From assembly GCF_965243865.1 (NCBI RefSeq), contig NZ_OZ251603.1, positions 3,410,001 through 3,474,000 of the forward strand: a stretch of DNA of 64,000 bases, given 5' to 3'. The notes under the pieces are model-generated. The model ran no database searches. It was given only the letters and a program-made list of their open reading frames with translations, and was not told the origin of the DNA. Shown here in pieces: positions 34,603 to 42,095 of the stretch (the first letter of the stretch is position 1; the number at the start of each line of letters is the position of its first letter). A program made the translations under genes and the position numbers. Source of the DNA: Hyphomicrobium_A sp965243865 (GTDB taxonomy: Bacteria; Pseudomonadota; Alphaproteobacteria; Rhizobiales; Hyphomicrobiaceae).

Positions 34603-34640
34603 ACAAGCGTGGTCACATAGCGCGTTGTCGGTCCATACAA
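34598..34640. promoter_or_regulatory. Direct TCCATACAA repeats, probable operator of the MocR-type regulator
   Basis: Two identical 9-base words TCCATACAA at 34598-34606 and 34632-34640, 34 bases apart and in the same direction. The second is part of a TACA-A-TGTA palindrome (34636-34644). MocR regulators typically bind direct repeats in the divergent promoter region. The first repeat overlaps the chosen ATG of the regulator, which fits autorepression or supports the later start at 34593. Confidence 0.55.
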
Positions 34641-34706
34641 TGTAGCCTACCTTCAAGCTGCCGCCAAACCAGCGGATAACCCGGCCACAGAATAAGGGGA
34701 CTAGGG

Positions 34707-35120
34707 ATGGAGAATACCTGCGAGCCAACCTTGGCAACGGCCTTGCTGAGAGGTGCCACCTGCCGCTGTCCGGCATGTGGCGAGGGCCCCTTGTTTCGCA
34801 AGTTCCTCAAGGTCAAGGATCGCTGCGACGCTTGCGGAGAGGATCTCCACCATCACCGCGCCGACGACATGCCCGCCTACATTGTCATGTCCATCGTCGG
34901 CCACATCGTCATCGGACTCTTGTTGTGGGTCGAAACGTCGTTCGCCCCTTCGATCTGGATCCACATCGCGCTGTGGGTACCGCTCACGCTCGGCCTGAGC
35001 CTCGGTCTGCTCCAACCTGTGAAGGGCACGATCGTCGCGTTGCAGTGGGCGCTGCGCATGCACGGGTTCGGCGCGCGCCGGACTCGAGCCCCCGCGAACA
35101 ACCTTCAGCGCGTGGCCTGA
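34707..35120 (+). CDS. DUF983 family membrane protein with zinc-finger-like cysteines
   Basis: 137 residues. N-terminal CRCPACGEGPLFRKFLKVKDRCDACGEDLHHHRADD contains two Cys-x-x-Cys pairs that could hold zinc, followed by two membrane helices (about 60-85 and 90-108). This is the DUF983 pattern common in alphaproteobacteria; no function is established. It starts 104 bases from the MocR start and is followed by an EamA transporter after 12 bases. Confidence 0.85.
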   Translation: MENTCEPTLATALLRGATCRCPACGEGPLFRKFLKVKDRCDACGEDLHHHRADDMPAYIVMSIVGHIVIGLLLWVETSFAPSIWIHIALWVPLTLGLSLGLLQPVKGTIVALQWALRMHGFGARRTRAPANNLQRVA

Positions 35121-35132
35121 TCGATCGCTGCG

Positions 35133-36050
35133 ATGACACCCGCTCCGGCCAGCTTGTCCTTGCGCCATGCGCTGCTGGCCGTCGTTGTCATGGCGGTGTG
35201 GGGTTCGAACTTCGTCGTCATCCGCGTCGGGCTGGATCATCTTCCCCCGCTCACGTTTGCTGCTCTGCGGTTCGCGCTGGCGTTCTTCCCGGCGATGCTT
35301 CTGGTTTCGCGCCCGAATGTGTCCTGGCGTAACCTCGCCAGCTATGGGCTGCTGATCGGCGGCGGCCAGTTCGGCCTGCTGTTCATCGCAATGAACGGCC
35401 ACATCACGCCCGCGCTCGCCTCGCTGGTCGTGCAGATGCAGGTGTTCTTCACCATCGGGCTTGCGGCCATGCTCAGCGGCGAGCGCGTGCGCCCCTTTCA
35501 GTTCGTGGCACTCGGCATAGCAGTGGCGGGTATCGCGCTCATCATACTCAACACGGACGCAATGACGACGCCGTTTGGGCTGGCGCTCGTGCTCGCCGCA
35601 GCCCTTTGCTGGGCCGGTGGCAATATCGTCGTCCGTTCATCGCCCAAGGCCGATATGTTGGGTTACGTCGTCTGGGCAAGCCCGTTTTCCGTGGTGCCGC
35701 TCATCGCAGCGGCCCTGATGCTGGAAGGTCCGGGCGCCATGGCCGCGGGTATTGCCAATGCGACGCCCGCAACCTGGGCCGCTGTGCTGTGGCAGGCAGT
35801 CGGCAACACGCTCTTCGGCTACGCCGTGTGGGGATGGCTGTTGTCGCGTTACACCGTGGCGAGCGTAGCACCGATGTCTCTTCTGGTTCCCTTGTTCGGG
35901 ATCGCAGCCTCTGCGGCTTTTCTCGGCGAGCCGCTGCAGGCCTGGAAGCTCGAAGCGATGACGCTGGTTCTTCTCGGGCTCTTCATCAATCTGATGTGGC
36001 CGCGGGCGTCGGCGATGCTCCGTCGCCGTGAGGCGCCCGATGCAACCTGA
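35133..36050 (+). CDS. EamA/DMT-family metabolite exporter
   Basis: 305 residues with ten predicted helices in two EamA repeats (WGSNFVVIRVGLDHLPPLTF in the first, SLLVPLFGIAASAAFLGEPL in the second). Members export amino acids, O-acetylserine/cysteine or other small metabolites. Its position behind a MocR-type regulator suggests a PLP-related amine or amino acid as effector or substrate, which is inference. Twelve bases separate it from the DUF983 gene, so they are probably one transcript. Confidence 0.88.
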   Translation: MTPAPASLSLRHALLAVVVMAVWGSNFVVIRVGLDHLPPLTFAALRFALAFFPAMLLVSRPNVSWRNLASYGLLIGGGQFGLLFIAMNGHITPALASLVVQMQVFFTIGLAAMLSGERVRPFQFVALGIAVAGIALIILNTDAMTTPFGLALVLAAALCWAGGNIVVRSSPKADMLGYVVWASPFSVVPLIAAALMLEGPGAMAAGIANATPATWAAVLWQAVGNTLFGYAVWGWLLSRYTVASVAPMSLLVPLFGIAASAAFLGEPLQAWKLEAMTLVLLGLFINLMWPRASAMLRRREAPDAT

Positions 36051-36070
36051 CGAGTGGATCGCAGAGCAAG

Positions 36071-37891
36071 CTAGCCGACGCTCGGTACGGCGCCTCGTTC
36101 AGTCCTCCAGCGCACGATGAACTCCACCGGCATGGTGATCGACCATTCGACGCCGCCGGGTGCGAACTTGTAGTCGACCTTGGCGCTTAGCGCCTGGCCG
36201 ACGACACGCTCGATGACCACGTGGCCAAATCCCTTCACCGTCGGCGGCGAGACCGGCGGCCCGCCGCGTTCGTTCCAATGCAGCACCAGCCAGCGGGAAC
36301 CATCCTCGTGCGGCTCGATATCCCATCTGACATGCACGCGCCCGTTTGACGTCGACAACGCCCCGTACTTCGCCGCATTGGTGGCGAGTTCATGCAACGC
36401 AAGGCCGAGGTTCTGCGCAGCCGTCGCGTTGACGAATACGTGCGGCCCCTTGCACTCCAGCGACTCCTCCGACGATCCCGTGAACGGCTGCAGCACCGCG
36501 TGGATCAATTCTTCAAGCGACGCGCCCGTCCAATCTTCGGCGACCAGCAGGTCGTGCGACGCAGACAGGCTCTGCAGCCGCTGAATGAGCTGCGACTGCA
36601 ACACGGCGACATCGCTGCTCGTGCGGGCTGTCTGCCGCACCATGGCGACGATGACGGCAAGCAGGTTCTTCGTGCGGTGCGAAAGCTCGCGCATCACCGT
36701 GCGCAGATGCTTCTCGACCCGCTTGCGTTCGGTGATGTCGCGAAACACTGCCGAGAAGCCGAAAATGCGCCCGTCTGGCCGGCGCATCGGCGCGACATTT
36801 ATAGCGACGTCCAGCAGGCTTCCGTCCTTCCGGCGTCTCACTGTATCGCGCAGCACATGCTCGCCCAGCCGCAGATGGCGATACTTGTCCTCGAATTCCG
36901 CCGCCGCGCCCTCCGGGAAAAGCAGGCGTTCCGATTGCCCGATCACCTCATCGGCTGTGTAGCCGAACATGATTTCCGCGCCCGGATTCCACGATTGAAT
37001 GTTGCCTTCGCTCGACATCGAGATGATCGCGTCCGCTGAAGTCGCCACGATCGTCGCCAGTTGCGCGTTTCTCTCCGCCTCCTCCAGATGCTCGGTAATG
37101 TCGGTATTCGTTCCGAACCAGCGGATGACGTTACCCGCGTCGTCGCGAATTGGCATCGCGCGGGAGAGAAACCAGCGATATACCCCATCGCGCCCCTTTA
37201 GCGGGAACGTGTCCTCCCACACCTCGCCGCTGGCGAGGCAGCGATTGATCTTCTCCATCGTGCGCTCGACATGGTCGGGGTGCTGACGCAGCGGCCAGCC
37301 CCATTCGCGCGCCTCCTCGAACGGCAGCCCCGTGTAGTCGAACCATCGCTTGTTATACCAAAAGATCTTGCCGCTATCGTCGGCCATCCAGGCAAACGCG
37401 GCGATGTTGTCGGCGAGCGTGCGGAAGCGGGACTCACTTTCGCGCTGCGCACGTTCCGCAAACACCCAAGGCGTCGTGTCGACCACGATGGCCAGCACAC
37501 CGAGCACATGGCCATCGTCGTTGCGGATCGGGCTGTAGTCGAGATTGACCCACACGTCCTCTGGCACGCCGCGGCGGTTGAGATTGAAGTGCTTGTCGCG
37601 GAACGACAGCGACTCGCCTGCGAGCGCCGTTTCCATCACGCGCGTGTTGAACTCACTCGCCTCCGGCCATGCCTCGACCACCGGCATTCCCAGCAGATCT
37701 GGATGGCGCACCCCCGCGAACGACGCGTAGCTGTCGTTGTAAATCATGATCCCGGTGGGGCCCCACAGCAGGACCATGGGGACCGGCGAGGCGGCGATGA
37801 GATCGACGGCGCATTTTAGGCAGGACGGCCAATCCTCGACGGGGCCGACAGGGGTCCGGCTCCAGTCGAATTCCTGGATACGTTTCTTCAT
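36071..37891 (-). CDS. HWE-family sensor histidine kinase with three PAS domains
   Basis: 606 residues from ATG 37891 (MKKRIQEFDWSRTPVGPVEDWP); the longer frame upstream is not supported. Three PAS/PAC modules (about 20-145, 150-275, 285-400) precede an HWE kinase domain with phosphoacceptor His in RELSHRTKNLLAVIVAMV and a HATPase region with LHELATNAAKYGAL and WNERGGP. HWE kinases with PAS input often phosphorylate PhyR-type response regulators. It lies 0.5 kb from phyR and 2 kb from nepR-ecfG, so a stress-sensing role is likely. A weak EcfG-like site (GGAAC 37962-37958, minus strand) precedes it. Confidence 0.9.
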   Translation of the reverse strand: MKKRIQEFDWSRTPVGPVEDWPSCLKCAVDLIAASPVPMVLLWGPTGIMIYNDSYASFAGVRHPDLLGMPVVEAWPEASEFNTRVMETALAGESLSFRDKHFNLNRRGVPEDVWVNLDYSPIRNDDGHVLGVLAIVVDTTPWVFAERAQRESESRFRTLADNIAAFAWMADDSGKIFWYNKRWFDYTGLPFEEAREWGWPLRQHPDHVERTMEKINRCLASGEVWEDTFPLKGRDGVYRWFLSRAMPIRDDAGNVIRWFGTNTDITEHLEEAERNAQLATIVATSADAIISMSSEGNIQSWNPGAEIMFGYTADEVIGQSERLLFPEGAAAEFEDKYRHLRLGEHVLRDTVRRRKDGSLLDVAINVAPMRRPDGRIFGFSAVFRDITERKRVEKHLRTVMRELSHRTKNLLAVIVAMVRQTARTSSDVAVLQSQLIQRLQSLSASHDLLVAEDWTGASLEELIHAVLQPFTGSSEESLECKGPHVFVNATAAQNLGLALHELATNAAKYGALSTSNGRVHVRWDIEPHEDGSRWLVLHWNERGGPPVSPPTVKGFGHVVIERVVGQALSAKVDYKFAPGGVEWSITMPVEFIVRWRTERGAVPSVG

Positions 37892-37974
37892 GTCATGACT
37901 GGCTGTTCGTGGGCGCATTGGGCTCGTGCGAATGAAGAATGGCCGTGGCTGCAAAGAGTTCCATTGCGCCGCAC

Positions 37975-38000
37975 GGAACTATGCAGCCGCCGTGGCAGTT
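37975..38000 (+). promoter_or_regulatory. EcfG-type promoter before the DUF1328 gene
   Basis: GGAAC at 37975-37979, 17 bases, then aGTT at 37997-38000. The consensus for alphaproteobacterial EcfG factors is GGAAC, 16-17 bases, cGTT. The DUF1328 start is 43 bases downstream. Confidence 0.65.
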
Positions 38001-38043
38001 TTAGCACCATCGTTCCTAACGGGCTTTTCGCTAAGAGGCTACC

Positions 38044-38217
38044 ATGGGCAATCTTCTCTACTGGGCCATCGTCTTTCTCGTCATCGCGCTCGTCGCCGCG
38101 TTCCTCGGCTTCGGAGGCGTTGCGGGCGTGGCGACCGAGGGTGCACGCATCTTGTTCTGGGTGGCGATCATTCTTCTCGTCATTTCGGTTGTTGGCGGCA
38201 TGCTCCGCAGAGGCTAG
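38044..38217 (+). CDS. DUF1328 family small membrane protein
   Basis: 57 residues from ATG 38044 to TAG 38215-38217, too short for many gene finders. Two helices: MGNLLYWAIVFLVIALVAAF and ARILFWVAIILLVISVVGGML, joined by LGFGGVAGVATEG, the exact family pattern (YtjA-like). Members are often among stress- and biofilm-induced genes. An EcfG-type promoter lies upstream and a strong hairpin downstream, so it forms a one-gene transcription unit. Confidence 0.9.
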   Translation: MGNLLYWAIVFLVIALVAAFLGFGGVAGVATEGARILFWVAIILLVISVVGGMLRRG

Positions 38218-38267
38218 CCATTTGAGCAAATTCGATGTGTCATCAGTGACTTGTAGATTTTTGGCAA

Positions 38268-38295
38268 GCCGCGCCTGGCTTGAGCTGGGCGCGGC
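38268..38295 (+). terminator. Hairpin after the DUF1328 gene
   Basis: GCCGCGCC (38268-38275) pairs with GGCGCGGC (38288-38295), with an inner GCT/AGC pair. It ends three bases before the -35 element of the phyR promoter, separating the two transcription units. There is no long T-run. Confidence 0.55.
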
Positions 38296-38297
38296 TA

Positions 38298-38322
38298 GGA
38301 ACTTTTCACACAGTTGAGCGTT
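38298..38322 (+). promoter_or_regulatory. EcfG-type promoter before phyR
   Basis: GGAAC at 38298-38302, exactly 16 bases, CGTT at 38319-38322: a perfect match to the EcfG consensus. phyR starts 44 bases downstream, giving positive feedback on the stress module. Confidence 0.85.
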
Positions 38323-38366
38323 TATGAGCTCGTGAGTTTTATGGGCGGCCTGCAAAGGGGAGGATC

Positions 38367-39182
38367 ATGTCCATTTCAGAAAGCGTCGCACCGCAACTGC
38401 CTTATCTGAGGCGGTTTGCTCGTGTTCTATCCGGCAGTCAGGAGAGCGGTGACGCCTACGTCGTAGCTATGCTCGAAGCTATCGCAGCCGAGCCGTCGAT
38501 GTTTCCTGTCGATCTCGAGCCACGCGTTGCCACATACCAGTGCTTCCTCGACGTCTGGAATTCGGTAAGGCTCAATCACACGAGGGCCGAACAACCGACA
38601 TCGGAGCGGCTGGCCGCTGCAGATCGCAAGCTCGAAGCGATAACGCCGCGCGCGCGCCAGGCCTTTCTGCTGATGGCCGTAGAGGAGTTCTCGACGTCCG
38701 ATGCGGCGAAGATCCTGAAAACCGACGAAGTCGAGGTGAAGGCTCTGGTCGATCAGGCAGCGTCCGAGATTGCCGAGCAGGTGGCAACCAACGTTCTGAT
38801 CATCGAGGACGAGCCGATGATCGCCCTCGACCTTGCAGACCTCGTTTCTGGCCTCGGCCACGCAGTGTCCGACACGGCCCGAACCCACAAGGAGGCCGTT
38901 GCCGCCTTCAGGCAGCACCAACCCGGACTCGTGCTGGCAGATATTCAGCTTGCCGACGGCAGTTCGGGATTGGAAGCCGTCAACGAGATCCTGGAATCTT
39001 TCGACGTGCCGGTGATCTTTATCACCGCCTATCCAGAGCGCCTGCTAACCGGAAGTCGCCCGGAGCCCACATTCTTGATCAACAAGCCCTTCCGCACTGA
39101 AACGGTGCAGGCTGTCATCAGCCAAGCGCTCTTCTTTGACTACAAGGCACGTCTGCCGGACGCCAAGGCCGCCTCGGCCTGA
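38367..39182 (+). CDS. phyR: PhyR, anti-anti-sigma response regulator of the general stress response
   Basis: 271 residues. The N-terminal half (about 10-135) is an EcfG-like pseudo-sigma domain (PYLRRFARVLSGSQESGDAYV, TPRARQAFLLMAVEEFS) lacking DNA-binding function; the C-terminal half is a receiver domain with IIEDEP, phosphoacceptor Asp192 in VLADIQLADGSS and Lys in INKPF. When phosphorylated, PhyR binds NepR and frees EcfG. nepR and ecfG lie just downstream on the other strand, in convergent rather than the commoner divergent arrangement. Confidence 0.97.
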   Translation: MSISESVAPQLPYLRRFARVLSGSQESGDAYVVAMLEAIAAEPSMFPVDLEPRVATYQCFLDVWNSVRLNHTRAEQPTSERLAAADRKLEAITPRARQAFLLMAVEEFSTSDAAKILKTDEVEVKALVDQAASEIAEQVATNVLIIEDEPMIALDLADLVSGLGHAVSDTARTHKEAVAAFRQHQPGLVLADIQLADGSSGLEAVNEILESFDVPVIFITAYPERLLTGSRPEPTFLINKPFRTETVQAVISQALFFDYKARLPDAKAASA

Positions 39183-39276
39183 GCGTTCCGGCGGGCAGCT
39201 CGCCCGGGGGGCATCATCAGCCCCACGTCTCTTCATAATCACATCAGCGAAAAGATCCTCGACGGGCAGCAGCGCT

Positions 39277-39861
39277 TCAAATGGCGCCGGCTGCCCGCCG
39301 GCGGCCCGGCTGTCCCGCACGGGCCGCGGCCTCCTTGTCGTCTCCGGTTTTTGGCGCGTCTGCCGGCGGCGCTGTCATCAGTTCGTTGAGACGCGTGCGC
39401 GCACGGTTGACCCGGCTCTTCACGGTGCCCACGGCACATCCTGAAATCGCAGCCGCGTCCTCGTACGAGAACCCTTCCGCGCCCACGAGGATCAGCGCCT
39501 CGCGCTGGTCCACCGGCAACTTGCCGAGCGCATTGTTCAGGTCGACGAGATCGAGATGGCCTTGCTGCTCAGCTGGCACCGAGAGCCGGCTCGCCAGCTG
39601 TCCGTCGCTGTCGGCTACCTCACGCTTGGTTTTGCGCAGTTCCGAGAAGTACGCGTTGCGCAGGATGGTGAAGAGCCACGCCTTGAGGTTCGTTCCCTTC
39701 TCGAACGAGTCGAGATGGTTCCATGCCTTCACGAGCGCTTCCTGCACCAGATCATCCGCGTGATCGCGATTGCCGCAAAGCGAGATCGCGAACGCACGCA
39801 TGTTCGGGATCGCGGCCACGAGGTCGTCGTGCAGGGCGCTGTCGTGTCCGCTACCGCTCAA
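39277..39861 (-). CDS. ecfG: EcfG-type RNA polymerase sigma factor
   Basis: 194 residues from a TTG start at 39861-39859 that overlaps the nepR stop (TTGA); the ribosome site GAGGAGGAGAG is directly before it and the product starts MSGSGHDSALHDDLVAAIPN. Region 2 is NRDHADDLVQEALVKAWNH and FEKGTNLKAWLFTILRN; region 4 is LPVDQREALILVGAEGFSYEDAA and GTVKSRVNRAR. A C-terminal Ala/Arg-rich tail is extra. It directs transcription of the general stress regulon from GGAAC promoters, of which seven candidates lie in this window. Confidence 0.95.
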   Translation of the reverse strand: MSGSGHDSALHDDLVAAIPNMRAFAISLCGNRDHADDLVQEALVKAWNHLDSFEKGTNLKAWLFTILRNAYFSELRKTKREVADSDGQLASRLSVPAEQQGHLDLVDLNNALGKLPVDQREALILVGAEGFSYEDAAAISGCAVGTVKSRVNRARTRLNELMTAPPADAPKTGDDKEAAARAGQPGRRRAAGAI

Positions 39862-40172
39862 GCGCTCTCCTCCTCGTCCCCGACCGCCGTCGCCGCGTTC
39901 TCGTTTTCTTTGTGCTGAAGCTTTTTGATGAGATCGTTGAAGCGGTCCGGCACTGGCGTGCTCAGCAATTCGCCATATGCGGCCCGCAATTGTTTGCCGA
40001 GAATTCCTGGGATCACCGCCTGGTCCGGCGCTTTTTGCGCCCCCGGCTGGCTTTCGTTGCTCTTCTCGTCGCGGTGGGCATTGCTGCCGGCCGTCCCTCG
40101 TGCTCCAGCGCTCGCCACATCTTGTCCGCTCTCTGTGGCTGTCCGGGCGAACGCCTCTTTCTTTTCTGACAT
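39858..40172 (-). CDS. nepR: NepR anti-sigma factor
   Basis: 104 residues. The NepR core is at about 55-87: ILGKQLRAAYGELLSTPVPD then RFNDLIKKLQ, the two amphipathic helices that grip the sigma factor; flanks are charged and likely disordered. It sequesters EcfG in unstressed cells and is released by phosphorylated PhyR. Its stop overlaps the ecfG start by four bases, so anti-sigma and sigma are translationally coupled. Confidence 0.94.
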   Translation of the reverse strand: MSEKKEAFARTATESGQDVASAGARGTAGSNAHRDEKSNESQPGAQKAPDQAVIPGILGKQLRAAYGELLSTPVPDRFNDLIKKLQHKENENAATAVGDEEESA

Positions 40173-40260
40173 CAGCCGCCTCCGCCTCCCCTCGACCGTT
40201 TTGGCAACTTGCGCGCCTTATCTGATCGCGGACCATAACATCCAACCCCTAAGCCTCAAC

Positions 40261-40286
40261 AACGCGTGAGGGGGCGCAACGGTTCC
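40261..40286 (-). promoter_or_regulatory. EcfG-type promoter before nepR-ecfG
   Basis: Read on the minus strand: GGAAC at 40286-40282, 17 bases, CGTT at 40264-40261. The nepR start codon is 88 bases downstream. It means EcfG activates its own operon. Confidence 0.8.
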
Positions 40287-40350
40287 GCGGTTTTTTGGTC
40301 ACAGGGTTTGTGATGGTTTTCAACGCGAACCAATGGCGGCTCACGGGACG

Positions 40351-40375
40351 GGAACTTAGCGGCCTTCATAGGGTT
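40351..40375 (+). promoter_or_regulatory. EcfG-type promoter before a short unannotated transcription unit
   Basis: GGAAC at 40351-40355, 16 bases, gGTT at 40372-40375, on the strand opposite to nepR and back-to-back with its promoter. A short open frame starts 38 bases downstream and a hairpin with T-run ends about 310 bases downstream. Confidence 0.65.
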
Positions 40376-40413
40376 AGCTGACCAGAGGAAATCGAACTCC
40401 AAAGGCACCGAGG

Positions 40414-40656
40414 GTGAGAACGGGCAAGAGCGAAGAGCTGACTAAACTCATTGGTCGTCGTCTCAAAGAGATGCTCGGCGCCGACGAAGAAGGCCCGATG
40501 GGCACCTCAGCCGCGATCAGAAGAGGCTTGGAAGCGCTGAGAAGCATCGAGCACGGGCCTGCGTCCCCCTCCCATGCGCAATCCTCTCGTAATGACGTCG
40601 ACACTGCGATGTTTTCCGATAACGTCGCCACGTCACCCAAGATCGATGTCGGCTGA
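40414..40656 (+). CDS. Candidate small stress-induced protein (80 residues)
   Basis: The frame has a GTG start at 40414 and an in-frame stop just upstream at 40375-40377. The first 45 residues (SEELTKLIGRRLKEML, then TSAAIRRGLEALRSIEHG) look like two amphipathic helices, faintly like the NepR helix pair; the rest is low-complexity. The ribosome site is weak. It is believable mainly because an EcfG-type promoter lies 38 bases upstream and a terminator hairpin starts one base after its stop. The unit could instead be a small RNA. The next gene begins at 40848; I see nothing else between. Confidence 0.4.
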   Translation: MRTGKSEELTKLIGRRLKEMLGADEEGPMGTSAAIRRGLEALRSIEHGPASPSHAQSSRNDVDTAMFSDNVATSPKIDVG

Positions 40657-40684
40657 GGGCCGTCCAACGGCCCGCGGGCTTTTT
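40657..40684 (+). terminator. Rho-independent terminator after the small stress unit
   Basis: Perfect 7-bp stem GGGCCGT (40657-40663) and ACGGCCC (40667-40673) with a 3-base loop, followed by GCGGGC and five T. It starts directly after the TGA of the 40414 frame. Confidence 0.7.
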
Positions 40685-40847
40685 GTCGCCCATCGATCAC
40701 CCTCCAATCACGAAGTCGGCGCCGTTCGGTTTGCGAACATCATTTGGCCGAGTTTGACGACAATCTAACTACGCATTGGGACGCGATTTTGCGTCGATGG
40801 CGAAGCATTGCGCAAACGGGGGCGTGATGCGTCGTGGGGGGACTTTC

Positions 40848-41048
40848 ATGGGCGCGATCATGATTCGCTGTCCTGTTACCGACGAGTTGATTCACGTCGG
40901 TATCGACACTGACCAAGACAGCTTCCAGGCACTTCCAAACATCATGGCTGCACCGGTGCGCTGTCCCGCATGCGGGGGAGAGCACGTCTGGTCCAAGAAA
41001 GATGCTGTTCTCGAAACAACGATGCGGATCAAAACGCCGCGAACGTAG
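40848..41048 (+). CDS. Small zinc-ribbon-like protein, function unknown
   Basis: 66 residues from ATG 40848, with GGGGGGA as ribosome site six bases before. MIRCPVTDELIHVGIDTDQD and PVRCPACGGEHVWSKKDA: one Cys near the start and a Cys-x-x-Cys later, a pattern seen in many short hypothetical proteins of Rhizobiales. Probably cytoplasmic, perhaps zinc-binding. It ends 12 bases from the converging Crp/Fnr gene. Confidence 0.75.
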   Translation: MGAIMIRCPVTDELIHVGIDTDQDSFQALPNIMAAPVRCPACGGEHVWSKKDAVLETTMRIKTPRT

Positions 41049-41060
41049 GCGGCCGACGCG

Positions 41061-41753
41061 TCATGCCGCGTCGGCGAATTGCTCCAGCGCGTCGAGATCG
41101 GCAATGCGCAAACCTTCGCGGTCTGGCGCGACGATACCGCGTTGCTCCAGATCGCGCAGCGCATCGGCAAGCGCATCGAGGCTGATGTCGAGCTGATCTG
41201 CCACCGCACCCGACGAGTAGCCGTCCGTGATGACCTCGCCCGTATGGCCTTCGTTGGCGCTGATGCGGGCAAGGGCCGCAAGGTACGACGCAACGCGCTT
41301 CACCGGCTTTCCGCGACCGGCCGCGATAGCCCGAGCGCGCACGTAATCGAATTCGCGATCGGCGGCGACGGCATAGCGTGCGGCCAGCTGCGCATCGGTT
41401 TCAAGCAACTGCTCGAAAGCCTCTTCGCTCACCGGGCTTACGATCGTCTTGGCAACGGCCTGCGCCGTGGTGATGTGCTCGCCGAGGTGACCGAACCCGA
41501 TGATGTCGCCGGGGAACGCAAATTCGATGATCTCGCGCCGGCCATCGTCCCAACGCAGGTAGTGGCACAGCGCGCCGCGCTCCACTCGGTAGAGCTGGGT
41601 GCGCTGCTCGCCGCGCGAGAACAGCGCCTCACCGCGCGCCAGCCGGCGAACCTGGGTTGGGCGCAGCCGCGGATGTGCAAGTTGGCCGGTGGCACAGGTA
41701 CCGCCAACACAAGTCTCGGAAATCGGCGTTACAGCAAGCATTGTACAACTCAC
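41061..41753 (-). CDS. Crp/Fnr-family regulator with divergent recognition helix
   Basis: 230 residues. N-terminal beta-roll (about 35-140: GEALFSRGEQ, RREIIEFAFPGDIIGFGH), then the dimer helix and a C-terminal HTH-like domain from about 150 (PVKRVASYLAALARIS, SGAVADQLDISLDALADALR). The recognition helix lacks the E-x-x-S-R residues of FNR/FixK, so DNA specificity must differ or be lost. Cysteines at 3, 15, 20 and 63 do not match the FNR cluster spacing. Its C-terminal domain is clearly related to the free-standing HTH protein at 43489. It is divergent from the PRC-barrel gene. Confidence 0.85.
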   Translation of the reverse strand: MSCTMLAVTPISETCVGGTCATGQLAHPRLRPTQVRRLARGEALFSRGEQRTQLYRVERGALCHYLRWDDGRREIIEFAFPGDIIGFGHLGEHITTAQAVAKTIVSPVSEEAFEQLLETDAQLAARYAVAADREFDYVRARAIAAGRGKPVKRVASYLAALARISANEGHTGEVITDGYSSGAVADQLDISLDALADALRDLEQRGIVAPDREGLRIADLDALEQFADAA

Positions 41754-41994
41754 TCGATCAAGCTCACGACATGGGCAGCGCGATTGCCATAATCAAGTCA
41801 AAATCTCAGCGCGCCCAATCGCCTACGCGGCTCAGCTATTCCTAGAACGAAACTCTCAGATCGCTGTTCCATACGGAACAAGCTCATTCTTGCCCTGGCG
41901 TATTCGGCGCCATCGATATTCTTCGCAAAGTGGCATTAGAATGTTTCTTATAATGACATGGTGAATTTTGCGTACTACCGACGCGTCAATTCGA

Positions 41995-42020
41995 GGAACC
42001 CCGGCAGCAGCGACTTCGTT
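41995..42020 (+). promoter_or_regulatory. EcfG-type promoter before the PRC-barrel gene
   Basis: GGAAC at 41995-41999, 17 bases, CGTT at 42017-42020: a full consensus match, 75 bases upstream of the PRC-barrel start. The rest of the 41754-42095 intergenic region is AT-richer and holds no gene I can support. Confidence 0.8.
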
Positions 42021-42095
42021 CTTCCTACAGGTGCAGTCACCGCGTGCACAATGTCGCGGTGGCTGTGCGCAGACCAATAGTGAGGAGGAAGTCCA

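Noticed and set aside
37938..37962. Possible EcfG promoter for the HWE kinase (minus strand)
   Set aside because: GGAAC is present at 37962-37958 but the -10 word is CATT rather than CGTT, so it is too weak to list as a site.
41755..41800. TTGAT/ATCAA words upstream of the Crp/Fnr gene at 41061
   Set aside because: The half-sites are not at the N4 spacing needed for a box.
41875..41905. GGAAC near the PRC-barrel gene as a second stress promoter
   Set aside because: The spacer to the nearest CGT is 19 bases and the -10 word is CGTA; the site at 41995 is the better one.
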